Shown here in pieces: positions 1 through 11,932 of a DNA stretch of 64,000 bases (position 1 is its first letter; each line of letters starts with the position of its first letter). The notes beneath the pieces are model-generated. The model worked only from the letters and a program-made list of their open reading frames with translations, was not told where the DNA came from and searched no databases. The position numbers and the translations under genes are program-made. The DNA is from Lepidodermella squamata. Taxonomy: Eukaryota; Gastrotricha. Where the stretch lies: positions 3,224,001 to 3,288,000 of the forward strand of contig JBLDXI010000015.1 in NCBI GenBank assembly GCA_047495785.1, read 5' to 3'.

Positions 1-1149
1 CCGCGAGATGGATATCTTGTCATTTCTTTGAAAGACGACGTTCCTAACGAAATATCTCTCGCTGTAGTTATTCTCGCAGTTATGATTTCATCTTTTCAAG
101 TATCGGCAATAATTCTAACAGTGAAAGATGCTTGCAAAATACATATTGTCAATTCTCCTGTTGCCAAAATTCTCGGCTATATCGGATGCTTAGGTCTTAA
201 CGGAGCTGCAATCGCGTTCTCGGTAGAAAGTTGGGCTAGTAGCTTTGTTATTGTTGTGGTAAGATTGGTTCTGCTAATTATTTCCATGTCAGTTTTGAAT
301 GGAGCTATTTCATTTCGGGCGTTTTTTCTGGCTCGAAAGCTACCAAAAATGCCAAAGATTCTCAAACCCAACCGGAGCAGCAAGTTACTCAGCATCTTTG
401 TGACTCCAAAGAATCCTTCTAAGGCTCAAATCGTTATCGCGAAAGCTGATGTCGATACATCACCAGGTGGGAGCCCGTCTATGACTCCCGATCTTCAACG
501 CCGAATCGAAAATGTATCACCGGTTCCTCGGCAAAATTTAGTTGATGCGAAACCCCAGCCGCCGAATCTCAGAGGTGCTGTTCGAACAGTCTCAAATCGG
601 AGGAGAAATCGAGGTCGCCAACCTAGTACCGTGGCATCGGAATTTGAAAACGGCATCGATCGAAAAACTGTCGGCTTCACTACGATTTTTATGGTTATTA
701 ACCTTCTCATTTTGGCTAGCTGGCTGCTTTCCGACTCTCTATCCTGCCGTACAGTCGTAGCGCGGGAGGCCAACAACTATGACCTTGTATCAGACACATA
801 TTACGATATCTCCACGGAAATCTGCACCTCAGCAAATGCCATGTCGTGGATGACTTGTCTGGCTTTTCTTCACGTCGTTTTGCAGGCCTATTGCACTTAT
901 CAAGGGTACCGTGTAAAACAGCGGTTGAAGACACTGGCAAATAATAGCTGTTCCGAGATCACAGGCGTTATTCTTGGCCCGCTGAATGGTTTCTCGTTAC
1001 TGCTTTGCTTCATCCTAGTTGTTTTCACGTTAGCCGATGAAAAACGACAGCATATTTCAGTCGCATTTATGGCGCTATTCTATTCGATGAGTACAAGCAT
1101 CACCATGAGTTATAATCTCGTTCAACGCTTTATTAAAGTAATCCGCTAA
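1..1149 (+). CDS. Multi-pass membrane protein, 5' partial
   Basis: The frame is open from base 1 and has no convincing start inside the window, so the gene begins upstream. It ends with TAA at 1147-1149; AATAAA follows near 1239. The roughly 380 visible residues hold about six hydrophobic segments in two groups, separated by a basic, proline/serine-rich loop (about 400-650). The second group has a cysteine pair in its first extracellular loop, then a helix, a loop and two helices ending in a HISVAF segment. This layout recalls half of a DRAM/Frag1/TMEM150-type protein, and the first group could be a second, partial repeat of the same fold. That assignment is a weak inference from layout only; an unrelated tetraspan protein is equally possible. 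That it is a real membrane protein is well supported. Confidence 0.6.
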   Translation, partial: PRDGYLVISLKDDVPNEISLAVVILAVMISSFQVSAIILTVKDACKIHIVNSPVAKILGYIGCLGLNGAAIAFSVESWASSFVIVVVRLVLLIISMSVLNGAISFRAFFLARKLPKMPKILKPNRSSKLLSIFVTPKNPSKAQIVIAKADVDTSPGGSPSMTPDLQRRIENVSPVPRQNLVDAKPQPPNLRGAVRTVSNRRRNRGRQPSTVASEFENGIDRKTVGFTTIFMVINLLILASWLLSDSLSCRTVVAREANNYDLVSDTYYDISTEICTSANAMSWMTCLAFLHVVLQAYCTYQGYRVKQRLKTLANNSCSEITGVILGPLNGFSLLLCFILVVFTLADEKRQHISVAFMALFYSMSTSITMSYNLVQRFIKVIR

Positions 1150-1224
1150 AAGCTGGCGAACATGATAGTCTTAATGTTATGTCTGTCACATCTAAACTCT
1201 AAACTGCACAATCGTGTAATGTCG

Positions 1225-1728
1225 ACAATGAATAGCAAATAAAATGGCGATTTGATGTGTACAAAAAGTAACTCTCGTCAAACGCCATGTTGACCAATAT
1301 GTGTAATTCGTGGCGAGGAATCCGAATTTGATGTCGTAGAACTTACAGCAATCACTTAAAGTTCGAAAAATCGATTTCCGATAATCGATATCGATTGATT
1401 ATCGATTTTTAGGAAATCGATTCGCCTGGTCAGAAAAGTGAATCCAGATTTGGATTCCTTGCCACGAATTACCGTATTTGTTCCTATACGGGCTGCTAAA
1501 ATTTCAACCTCGAAATTTTGAAAATTTTGAAAAACAATTATGGCGAATCGTTCGTGATGTTTTCGAACCGACTTGACCCCTCAACTTGACCTGGGCTACT
1601 GTTAGGGATGGGCGATTATTAGTGGATGGGCTACTATTGGAACAAATACGGTACACGTATTGGTCAACATGGCGTTTGACGAGACTTACTTTTTGTACAC
1701 ATTAATTGGCCATCTTTTATTCATTGAA
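1225..1728. mobile_element. Inverted-repeat (MITE-like) element
   Basis: Bases 1255-1308 and 1652-1701 are near-perfect inverted copies (TGTGTACAAAAAGTAA... on the left). Weaker inverted similarity extends outwards to about 1225 and 1728. A second inverted pair lies inside: the GGAATCCGAATT region near 1318 against GATTTGGATTCC near 1450. There is no ORF. The element lies between the first gene and the kringle gene, and the AATAAA signal of the first gene falls inside its outer arm. A clear target-site duplication was not found, so the family is not assigned. Confidence 0.7.
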
Positions 1729-1976
1729 ATCTGACCCCTTCATAGCGTCAGATAAAATGATGAAGACTAAACGTTCTTCGACTAAATAGAATTGTCGACT
1801 TTTTATTTTACCTAGAATTCATACATTTCCTCAATTTCGTAGAAATATTCGAAATGTGACCTTTGGCTTGTCTAATATTAGGTTCCGCATCATTCAGATT
1901 AGGTTCCGCTACAGCCAAATTTGGTTCCGTAAAAGAATACAGTTTCTTTTAATTACACCCTATTTCTTTCTTTCAG

Positions 1977-4900
1977 CTATCAACTATTGCGGAATTTTTG
2001 TCGATGATCGGTCGGAAATGGTTTTTCGTGATGTTGAAAGCTTATTTTTGCTGCTCCCCGAATTTCAATCGGTTAACGTTACTTTTCGATGCGATATTGC
2101 CTCGTTGAAGAAAGCAGACGCATATTGCGAAAATTCTGACGCCAAAAATAAAATGTTACCATGTGAAGCGAAAGTCGACATAATTCTAGATCACCCAGAT
2201 CTTGGCCGTAATATTTCTGCTTGGACTTGGAGTTACATTGATGGCGTGCTGAAAACTTCGATAGAGCGCCAGTTCAATTTTTCGCCGATTTTCGATGCGG
2301 ATTTGAGCTTTGGCCCCGGTGAAATGAACGTTTCGCTTCGACTTTTGGCGAATAGTAGCAAATTTAATGACGCGTTCTTGATGTCAAGCGAAGATTGGCG
2401 ATTTGTGTTGTCTGGTAATTTTTCGCTGAGATTCGTGAATCACGGCTTGGAAGAAAAAATGGTCTCCCCAAAAGTTGTTTTCGAGTACTCGCCAGCCGGA
2501 GAAAAACGGAGTAGTAAAAATAAAATTGAAGTTTCAAAATAAATTTTCTACAATTTTTTTTTAATTTTTAAGGTTATGATGCGGTTTGCCGATTCCGAAC
2601 TGCTGATACCTTTGATTATATTGGCTCGTTGGATCGAACAGTTTGTGGAGAGCCTTGTTTACCATGGCTTGAATACCAGAATCAAGCTGTCAAATAGTTT
2701 GTCCACATTTTTATTTGATTTCCCAATTTTTTCACCTTCTCATGTATTAGCGATTTGCCGGTAAACATCAATTTTTCTAAAACCAACAATTTCTGTCGGG
2801 ACCCTTGGCACCTCAACCAATTGTACTGTTATTTGGGCGACGGGAAATTCGGCCAGTGTTACGCCCCATTCTGCGATGATCGTATGCTTTTGAAAAAATT
2901 GAGAAAAATATTTTAATAAGGTATTTTTCTACAGCTGAGGATAAATTGATTCTACATTATTTCCCGATCAAAAAATTCGGCCGAACATGCAATTGCGAGT
3001 CTGATGAAAAATTAAACTTGGCTGATGCTATCAAACTCGCGAGTCGGTTTCCTTACGCGGAAGAAGCAGGTTATTCTGGAGATCGAATTCTCATCAATCA
3101 AGTCTCGATCAACGAATGCGCGTTACTGTGCCTCGATCTTGGCGGCCAATGCAAGTCGTTTTACTACGATTTCCGCCTCAAAAACAGTGGGCTTTGCTCC
3201 ATACTACCTTGCACTTGTGATTTCTCGGATGGATTTTGTAATAGCCAGGTTAAGGGGGTTTATTACGAAAAGGCGAACGTCGATCCTGGGATCCAGGAAT
3301 CCGTCCGAGATCAAGGAAATTCCATGATTTACCAATTAAAAACCTACGAATCCGGCGTGAGTAGAATTCCTTTGTTTTGCTCCGTTGCTGAGAATGCTGA
3401 GAATGCTGAGAGCTACGGCAAAGAAAATTGGTCTCGCTATTCCGCAGAAAGTAAAAACTTCACAGATCTAAGCCCGATGAACCTGAGGCAAGGATATTAT
3501 GAAGTTCAGAACGCGGTTGAATCGAGTATTTATCGATGTGAGTTCGAGAAGAAAATCGAATTCCACGACATCCGGATCTCAAACCCGATGAAGTGCCGGG
3601 TCTTGATCAATGAAACCAGACACGCCCCATACTCGGGTGTTTATGGACTTGAAATTTCGATCACGCTCGATTATGAATATTCAGTATTTGTCGACTTCAT
3701 TTGCGATGGCAAATTCGATCGGATTAAAGTTGTACCAATATTTCAATTCAATGGAAAAATCGAGGAGCTGAGCAAAAATCAGCGGGAATTTTTTATTACC
3801 GATAATTTCATCCGGCTTCGCTATCAAATCGACCTGAGTCGCGTTGGTAATTATTCGATGCAATTCGTATTTATTCCGAGAACAGTCACGAATTCGATCG
3901 AGCCAATCGCTGAAATTAGCCTGGATAATTTACCTCACTTCCCTCCGGTTTTGCCTGACAGAAAACCCATTGCCGGTTATCGTCTTTTGATGCAAGCGTG
4001 GCCTAGAAATTCGGAAATACGCGATTTTATCGAATTAAATGGAGGCAAAGGTTAATTTATTTATTTTTCATTCAAAAATAATTTAAATTTTTTTTTAGCT
4101 TTTGATTTTATGTTCTTCCATTCTCGAAAATTGATTTTCCTCATCGAGCCGGGTACAACTATTAAATTTCGAATCGAATTCGACTTGGAGGAAGACCTAC
4201 GAGAATTCGGAAAATTCTGCCTCTGCGCGGATTGTTTCAGAAATTGCTATCCATTGGTTTTAGAAATCACTGGACAAGACCAAAAGCTTGTAACAATCAA
4301 TATGAAACGGTATAGGAAGGGTATCCTGATTGATTTAACAATACCTGGCCCGGATCCGATGCCCGGTTGGTCGATAGACCTATTTCGAAGGATTTATTCC
4401 AGAGTTTTCGAGCTATCCGTCAAATTCGGAGATGTTGCGTTACAGCGGTCTTTCCACAAAATTGAATTTCTGATAGACGTGAGAATTTTGCCGACCTTTT
4501 ACCCTAGTAAAATGGCTACCACTGACTGCCACCATTACAATGTAGCTGGGGCTAAGTATCAAGGGGTTAAATCGAATTCGGCTTGTTACAACCTACCCTG
4601 CTATGACTGGCAGGAGGCTTTGTCAATTTTTGAAACGAAAATCGACCAAAATTTGATTAAAGAAAATTACTGCCGAGCTGTTAAAGGTCAGAAATACAAC
4701 GCACCCTGGTGCTACGTTTACCTGAGCTCTCAAGAATTGGTCCCAGATTTCTGCGATATTCCTATCTGTTTAGATTCTGCCCATCCGAAGGGCGGGAATT
4801 ACGATCGATTCCCGCAATTTTGCGCGAAATGTAACAATTCCATCGAACCTAGCACGGCAGCTAACATTAACACGCTGAGACTTTGCGAAAAACAGTGCGA

Positions 4901-5957
4901 CATGCTCGAATCGTTTTGTTCCGGGTTTTATTTCGACCTGATCAAATCGAAATGTTTGATTTACCGCGATACTTGCTCGTGTTCTAGGGAAGAATTGCTG
5001 AAAGACCGTCGAATGTCCTGCGGAACTGGGCATTATGGCTACTATTACAAAAAACAGGTGTTGAATAGGGCCTACAGGTCACGTGACCGTTTTCTAGCGA
5101 ATCAAACCACGGTTATTCAGGTTCATCATTTCCCTGAAAATGCGACCCAGTTTGACATTCCGCTCGCGGAAGAGGTCGAGCCGGAGGATGACGATTATTT
5201 GCCTCAATTAGACTGGAAATTATTCATCGCCAACGGGACAGTTCGTTACAGCCAGGCTAATTTATCCGGAAAAATTACTCGATTTGGCTCGAAATTGTTT
5301 CTGACCCTACCGCTAAGCAAACCGGCTAGAAAGGCCCTTTTCGACGGGTATTTTATTATAGGCGACCATGCGAATCGGCCGATTCAGTACAGCTTCGTCA
5401 AATTACAACGAGCCCCTCGCCTCAGTTTTGCATCCCGCCATATCGCAAATTCATCCGAAGGTTTAATCGAAAAATTTGCGTACGAGTCGAAATTTCAGCC
5501 AATGGAATATGTCGAAAATGAGTTCAAAACGCAATATGTCCTGGTTGATCTCGACGATCAAGCCGTGTTTACTTGTTTCAACTCGGAATTTATTTGCAGC
5601 CCGAGAATTTTCGGTTTTTCTCCTGGAATGGAATTTATCTTCGATAGCTGGAATCGATCGAAATATTTTCAGAAATTTCCTGTCCGCTTTGAGATAAAAC
5701 GGCACGCGATTTCACCGAATTGCTTTTACGTTATCGCCTCGGAAAGTTGGAAAGGTAGCTCGGTGAACTTGGAAGACTACGGTTTTGCGATTCGAATGCA
5801 TCCTACGACGCAATTTGTCGACTTTAATGCATTTCCGAGGCAGCTTGATGACGACGCAGTTCAAGCTCTACGCGCTTATTCACTATCTTCGGCGATGTCA
5901 GTCAAATTTGACTTGAATTTTGTTATTTTACTTGTGATTTTTCAAAAATTGTATTGA
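1977..5957 (+). CDS. Secreted or GPI-anchored kringle/PAN protein
   Basis: Six exons read as one frame: 1977-2510, 2573-2696, 2751-2881, 2935-4050 and 4099-5957, plus an unplaced 5' exon that should carry the signal peptide. The first segment is a beta-rich ectodomain with several N-glycosylation sequons. Exons 2-3 encode a kringle (CGEPCLPW then NFCRDPW, QLYCY and CYAPFC). Exon 4 starts with a PAN/apple-like domain (ECALLCLDL, CKSFYYD). The last exon repeats the plan: a second kringle (ACYNLPCYDW, NYCRAVKG, PWCYVY, FCDIPIC) and a second PAN-like domain (LCEKQC, FCSGFYFD). The C-terminal 20 residues are hydrophobic and end the protein, which fits a GPI signal. Kringle and PAN domains bind proteins or glycans outside the cell; the partner is unknown. 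Confidence 0.75.
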
Positions 5958-6121
5958 CTAATTTGCTGTTTATTGAGTTGAATAAAAACATGCGCCATTC
6001 GGTTTTCATTCAGTCTATTTCAATAGCTCAGTGATATGCGTGGGTTTTTACGGGTAGTAGCCTCAATAGCCTATTCTGCACCTTCCATCATTTTATTAAG
6101 GTTGTGTGCACCCTAGTAAAA

Positions 6122-8377
6122 ATGGCTGCCACCGGCTACAGGAAAATGCGGAATTTCGTGTCGAATTTGCAGAACGAATCTTCCAAGCCGCTCGCCATTA
6201 TTTTAGGATGTCTTCTAGTTTTTTGCTACTTCGTCATTTTTCGCAGGGCACTGCTGTATTCCACCGAGGAGAAAGTTCTAGCTGAGACGGCTAAGATACA
6301 AATTCTTCAAAAGCATCGAAATTCTAGTCGAGTTGGCGTGTTTTTGATTGCTCAAAACGAGGAGGATAACAAGGCTGTAATCGAGTTTCTCGAGGCCGGC
6401 TGTCAATCGGGCCGTTATCTCTTCCCAGGCGACCGGGTCGAAATTGTCATTTTCACGCCTGACATCAAAAAATTCAAGTCTAAATACGAATGTAATGTAA
6501 CTTTTATCGAGCGACGATTTGCCGACCCAAAATTGAGCGATGATCCTTGTTCGCTGTTTTACTACAAACCAGACCATGACGCGGATTTATATCCGGAAAA
6601 ATACGATCACATCTTTTATTTCGGCTCAAAATTACGTTTCATCGAGCCGTTTTACTTCATTGATGATCTAGTGGCTCTTGCGAAAAATGGTTCGAGTCTG
6701 ATTGAGGAGGAGTATTTTTCGAGCCCACAAGGCGGTATTAAAAAGAAAGCGACGCAGCTATTCCAGACTACCTTGTTCGGCGGATCGTCTCGCGAGGTCA
6801 ATTATCTGTGCTTGAATGTCACTAAAATGCCTCAAACCGTGCCGTTCCATCATCGATTTAATCAATACCTAGCCCACGCCACCGCCAGCCGAGTTCTTAC
6901 AGCGGAAAAGTACGGAATCCGGGTAGAAAATGATGAAAAGCTGGACCGAAAATTGGACAAAGATTTTCGCGAATATTTCAAGGTGGCTGAACTCAAGCGG
7001 ATAGTCGAACAGCACGAAAAGCGAGTGGCAAACTTGGTCGAAGCGATTCAAAAAAATTATATCAAGTCGAATTCCGAATTTTTGAAAAATTTCCTCGCGG
7101 CGCCGAACCCGGATAACGAAGTTGGAAAGAAGGTAATAGTTCTACAACCTCTGAAAAAGCGTCAATTTTTCAATTTTCCAATAGTTCGTGACTTATAGCT
7201 ATAATCTTCCCAATGTTTCTGGGGCGTCTGCTACAGATTTCGATACTGGAAACAAGGTAGGTTGCCGAATTAAGTCGGCCAAATTATAAAATCTTGCTAA
7301 AAAATTATCAAAAAAAATATCGAACAATTTTATTAGGGAACCCTGATGGAACCTCGCCAACTGCGTGGCCTTGTCGTAGCTTTCTATCTGGCTCTGGCCA
7401 ACAACCGTGTTTTTCATTCTGATTTCTGTGAACTCGACCAATATTACACCTCAAATGCCGGATTTTACGGCGTTAATTGCACTGCCTATACTCAACAACA
7501 CGATTTAGCCGTAAATACCTCCTCAATCTGGCTTTTAGACGACAGCCGAGATGCGAATGAATTCATAACCCAGCTTAAAAACACCTCTATTATCAACAAA
7601 CTCGAGGTATACAACAACATTTTCCTAGCTTCGGATCGCTATTCAGGTCTTCAGGGGCTTTTGACCAACGAAATTTTCGGCCCAGTTGTAGGATTCATTT
7701 TGGACGGCTATCACGATAGCGAATACCGGAATGACTATTCCTTGATGATTTCAGCGGCTTTTCGAGTCATTTTCTCGTCGCCGAATGAGAAATTCCGGCG
7801 TATTCTCGACAATGCTGAAGCCAGAATCGATTCCTGGAATGAAGCAACTCGAATCGGAGTTGATCTAACGTTCTCTTCCGCAGCAAATCATAGGAAAATC
7901 ACTCAAAAAGAAATCGACATTTTCGTCGCAGAAATCGATAATTTGGTTACGAATTCGATTCGAAAATCTTGGCTGGAAAAATCGAAACATCGAGTGGTCG
8001 TTTTTATTGCCACTCCGCCGAAATCTAGTTTCTACATAAATTCCATGGAGAGTGCTTTGAAGCAGAAAATCAGCTCGGATTTGAAGGTTTCATTCTTCGA
8101 TAAGTCTATATTGGGCGGGAATGACGAAGATCCGTGGGCACTTGGCGCTCGATCTTACGCGCAATGGGTTCTTCTCAGCCGATGTGACTATTTATTCATC
8201 CCTCAGGACGGGCAGTATGGCGAAACAGCGGCTATGATGTCGGGAAAACCGACTCGGCGATTGATTTTTCCCGAAAAATTGGACAAGAAAATCGAGCCGT
8301 ACTTCACAGATTATTACAACATTTACATGCAAGGTGTCACAAAAAGCGAGAAAATTACGCAATCAGATTTGACTTGA
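6122..8377 (+). CDS. Type II membrane glycosyltransferase, fucosyltransferase-like
   Basis: Three exons (6122-7132, 7185-7256, 7337-8377) join in frame with introns of 52 and 80 nt. The first ATG, at 6122, gives a short cytoplasmic tail and one N-terminal hydrophobic anchor (about residues 29-46), the layout of Golgi glycosyltransferases. A TGNKGTL-RGLVVAFYLALANNRVF stretch spans exons 2-3 and a WVLLSRCDYLFIPQDGQYGE-TAAMMSGKP stretch lies near the C-terminus. These match the pattern of FUT8/NodZ/plant FUT-type enzymes, where a small-residue motif precedes an A-x-A-x-x-R helix and an S/G-x-x-G-x-T/S-A loop binds GDP-fucose. The sugar donor is inferred from these motifs only. The sequence is divergent, so another inverting GT-B enzyme cannot be excluded. 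AATAAA lies at about 8436. Confidence 0.6.
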
Positions 8378-8510
8378 TAATTCTCAGGTTTTTATTCGGA
8401 GCGAGAAAAAATGAATACTTTTTTGAGGTGGAAAATAAAATTGAGGAGGACCTTATTTTCGGAAAGACCGGTTGTTGATTATATAAGGGTGTTAATTTTT
8501 TGACGATTTT

Positions 8511-9029
8511 TCAGCCTGAGGTCAGCTGCTCCTTGAGAGTTTTAACGTATCCCGTGTACAGAATAGCCAGAGCGATGAAAATGGCGATAGATAGAACAAT
8601 GCCAGCGCAACTGATCCAAATCGACCGTTTGTAGAATTTGCGCCCTTCGTTGATTCGGGTCGCGAGAATGAGCGCCGGAATTGAAAAACAAAAACAGCCG
8701 AAAAATACGCTAATAATTGCAAGCGGAAAGGCAACATCTCGCAGGTCTGACCCGGCCGGTTCTGCCTCTTCGGATTTAATCTCGTTTTTCACTGTTATTT
8801 CGACGTCGTTTGCAGCTACAGCTTGCTGATAGCTCGGTCGCTTGCTGCTGCTGACTACGGCAGCGGGTTCAGGTGTCACGATAACTTCGTTCATTTTAGC
8901 GAATTCCAGCACTACATTTTCGTGAGTGGTAACAGTAGGGCCTTCATGTTTAGGCGGTTCGACAGGTGCCGGGGGTTCGGCCGGAACTGGGGATTTCGGT
9001 TCCGCGCTAACAGCAGGCTCGTCCGACAT
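8511..9029 (-). CDS. Dispanin/CD225-like two-pass membrane protein
   Basis: A single-exon minus-strand gene of 172 codons. The N-terminal half is low-complexity and rich in Pro, Glu, Ala and Val, hence likely disordered and cytosolic. The C-terminal half has two hydrophobic helices (about residues 102-125 and 141-163) joined by a short loop with basic residues (TRINEGRKFYKR). The FGCFCFSIPALILATRINEG stretch resembles the first helix of CD225/dispanin proteins (IFITM, PRRT2), which affect membrane fusion and vesicle traffic. The assignment rests on topology and loose motif likeness. The gene converges with the glycosyltransferase gene, with about 130 bp between the stop codons. Confidence 0.55.
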   Translation of the reverse strand: MSDEPAVSAEPKSPVPAEPPAPVEPPKHEGPTVTTHENVVLEFAKMNEVIVTPEPAAVVSSSKRPSYQQAVAANDVEITVKNEIKSEEAEPAGSDLRDVAFPLAIISVFFGCFCFSIPALILATRINEGRKFYKRSIWISCAGIVLSIAIFIALAILYTGYVKTLKEQLTSG

Positions 9030-9819
9030 CAGTTCGACCTCGAAAAACGCGTTAACGGTACCTATTTTCGCGAATTTATTAATTCGAAGTAAAATAAATA
9101 AAATAATAATGCACCAATTTTTTACACAGTAATTTTCTTCTTTCTCTGTTTAATTTTCCCAATTTACGCGTCATTAATTTCGCCGGCGACGTGTATGGGT
9201 GCAAAGTGGCCGGTAATTGTATCGAATTTCACACATATGTCTCGATCAATTAAGCGTTGCGAATAAAAACACCGGCGCGGTTGATTCGCAGTTTATTGGT
9301 AAAAGAGGTATACGTACACCTGGGCAGCAGTAGAGTCGCCCTTAACTGCTGAGATGTTATTGCGCAAAATGGCAGTGGCTTAAGTAAACATCGGCGAGAC
9401 AACAATAAAAAACGCTTTATAATATCATCGAATCTGCCCCCAGCTGCGACAGGTCGCCATTGGTGATTGTCACCTATGAACGCTCTATCACCTGTCAATC
9501 ACCCTAGCTATCGTGTCGCTGATATCGATTACACTGCTGGGTGTTTTGTTCGCAGTTTGCACTATCATGTTTACTCACCGCTCGTTTTTTTTTCTCGCCG
9601 CAACGCGCCCGCAAAAAAGGCGGCGGCTACTTGCGCACTGAGGCGCTATAAATAATTAACGCATATTGAGCATGAAAAATGAAAGCTATATATCCTGGGA
9701 ATATTGTAGTATTTGTTACCTACGCGCGAGAACAAAAAAATCAGCTAAAAAAATTGGTTACGCCTACTCGTGTATATACGTGTTTTCCGCTTAGATTTTT
9801 ACTTTGCATAATAAACGCG
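9030..9819. other. Divergent intergenic region, likely promoters
   Basis: The sequence lies between the start of the minus-strand dispanin-like gene and the plus-strand LIM gene, so it should hold both promoters. I see no ORF with coding character, no RNA gene and no clear repeat. A pyrimidine-rich stretch at 9581-9605 and a TATA-like TATAAATAATT at 9648 are the only notable sites. The in-frame upstream ATG at 9679 is probably not the LIM start, because the added residues have no protein-like character. Confidence 0.5.
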
Positions 9820-11239
9820 ATGAGTTCGACCAAAAGCTCGACAGGACTAACCTCAAATCCTAACATTGACAAGGTGCCGCAGGATAAACGAAGGTCGTCT
9901 GTTGTCGCCAATTTGTTGAATAGCAATCAGTTATCGAGGCGATCGAGTCGCATTGCTTCAGCCACAAATTGCCTCGACCCGAAAGTTAGCGCGCAGCAAA
10001 CGGAGATGAAAAGCGTTGAAACAATGCTGAAGGTGACGTCCTGCGACCAGTGCACGCTGCCATTTGAGCAGGGCCAGAATCGGCACCCACACCTGGGCGG
10101 GAATTTGTGCGATGTTTGCTTTGACACGCAGACTGCAAAAATGTGCGCCTCATGCAAAGGACCTATTAATTGCTTCAGCCAAAACCACAAGGTAAATTTT
10201 AGAAAATTATTTTATGGCTTGATGGACCTTTGTTTCACGCAGTACTATTCATCGAAAGATGGCTCGAAAAATTGGCACGATTATTGCTTGATGTGTGGTG
10301 GCTGTCATACCTTGCTCTTGGTCGAGTCGAAACGCTTCAAATTAGGCGATTCGACTCTGTGCGCGACTTGTTACGACCGAAAAGCTGGTTTTGTTTGCGC
10401 AACTTGTAATCTTCCAATTTACCGGCGCAGCAAGGGGCAACGGGTAATTAATTCGCAAAAAATTGCCACGCTATTTATTAACGGGTGAAATTTCAGCAAA
10501 TTTCTTCGAAAGATGGCAAAACCCATTATCATGAATACTGCCTTATTTGCCGTGGCTGTGGGAAATCTCTGGCCCATCTACCTTATTACTGCCATGACTC
10601 AGGCGGTACCTATTGCGCTGAGTGCTACGACCAAAAAGTTGGCGATATTTGCAGCCGATGCAATGAACTGATCAAGTCTACCAGCCGGCAACAACAGGTA
10701 TGACAAATAATACTCAAAATTCACTGGAAATCTCTTCTTTTTCTTGAAGAAATGTGTCATGTCAGATGGTACGACTTGGCATGCAACGTGTCTCGAATGT
10801 GAGCAATGTCACGCTCCACTGGCTTCGCAAAAAATCTTCGCTCATGAAGGCGCCATGGTATGCGGTACTTGCTTCGACATAAAAACCGGCTTTCTATGCG
10901 TTCACTGCAAGAAACTGATAAAATGCGGCAGCGAAGGGCAACAGGTATAGGCTCAAAAATTCGCCGATATTTTTTTCACTTTCATTGTCAAATTTATAGA
11001 AATACACGTCGGATGACGGTACCCAACACTGGCATGAGCACTGCCTTTTGTGCTGGCAATGTAACCGGCTGCTGGCCGGCAAGACGATTCACTGGCGGGA
11101 TGGGCGCATGTTTTGCGGGGTGTGTCGCAACAACTCGGCCAACTTTCGAACAAGTGCAATGGAACTCGTACTCAATAACAGCAATTTGCAGAATACTAAC
11201 AACGTTGCCGTCATTAACAGTAGAATGAAAATGAACTGA
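9820..11239 (+). CDS. LIM-only protein (FHL-like layout)
   Basis: Five exons (9820-10191, 10243-10443, 10497-10697, 10750-10944, 11000-11239) join with phase-0 introns of 51-55 nt. After a serine/basic N-terminus of about 80 residues comes a CDQC half zinc finger, then four complete LIM domains with the C-x2-C ... H-x2-C-x2-C-x2-C ... C-x2-C/D pattern (for example CASC-WHDYCLMCGGC-CATCYD and CVHC-WHEHCLLCWQC-CGVC). Half plus four LIM domains is the FHL plan. Every intron cuts at the same place in the LIM repeat, just after a Gln- or Lys-rich turn before an (S)xDG(S/T) motif, which indicates growth by exon duplication. LIM proteins are cytoskeletal or nuclear adaptors. The spacing between the first CxxC and the histidine is longer than usual. 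Confidence 0.8.
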
Positions 11240-11893
11240 GATATTTATTTTTATTTGCGAAGAACTCTTTCATTTCTTCGTTTTTTATTTTTGATGCTTC
11301 TTAATTTTATCTTGTTGTAAATTTAGAGTCTAAATAAAAAAACAGCGTTCGATCGGCCCTTTTTTCGTGTGTTTGTGGAAAAAACTTGACAAATCGCGTG
11401 CCTCGCCTCGTGCAATGATCGTTTTAGCTTTTATAAAATGTGAAAAGCTATCGCCAGTTTTTTTTATTTTCAAATGCTAGCATTGACAATCTTGAAGCTT
11501 GCTTTTCTCATACAGTCTTTCATTGTAGGCATAAAATAGGAAATGCAAGGCGCGATGAGGTGATGCAAGGCTAATGTTGTTGAATCGTGATTTGGACTTT
11601 GTACAATTTACAATTTTTCTCAGATTTTTTATTCTATCGGTGTTTATCTGCTCAAGGCGCGAAACGGAATAAATTGTACATAAACCTCGCCAGTTTTCCG
11701 ATTCTCCTTAGATATCTAAGCGCTCGCGCTCGTGTTGCGTCAGTATTAGAGCGTGATTCATTAGCACCGTGGGGTGGAGCTTAACAGCGCGTGCCAAACA
11801 GGGTCGGCCTGGTATAGTGCATAGGCAAATTAGCGACCCGGCTGGTTGTGCGCGCAGTCCAGAACGGCGCCAAAAATTTTTTTCAAAAAAAGT
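11240..11893. promoter_or_regulatory. LIM 3' end and upstream region of a U2 gene
   Basis: The left part holds the LIM 3'UTR (AATAAA at about 11333). The right part is the upstream region of the split U2 gene. It has an octamer-like AGGCAAAT at 11823, 71 nt before U2 position 1, followed by a GCGACCCGG segment and a T/A tract (11876-11890). The same arrangement precedes the U2 copy at 43944 (ATGCAAAT at -71, a CCCGGCACAAATTTTTAG tract, then AGTATCGC). The other U2 copies have a different proximal block. Confidence 0.55.
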
Positions 11894-11932
11894 ATCGCTT
11901 CTCGGCCTTTTTGGCTATGATCAAAGTGTAGT
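11894..11932 (+). pseudogene. U2 snRNA, 5' fragment before the insertion
   Basis: Nucleotides 1-39 of U2 (ATCGCTTCTCGGCC to AAGTGTAGT) match the intact copies of this window exactly. The gene is interrupted here by the retrotransposon; the remaining part resumes at 17412. The branch-point recognition stretch (GTGTAGTA) is cut, so this copy cannot make normal U2. Confidence 0.9.

Noticed and set aside
9679-9819. Upstream ATG for the LIM gene
   Set aside because: The extra 47 residues lack protein-like character, and the ATG at 9820 begins a Ser/Thr-rich tail typical of a true N-terminus.
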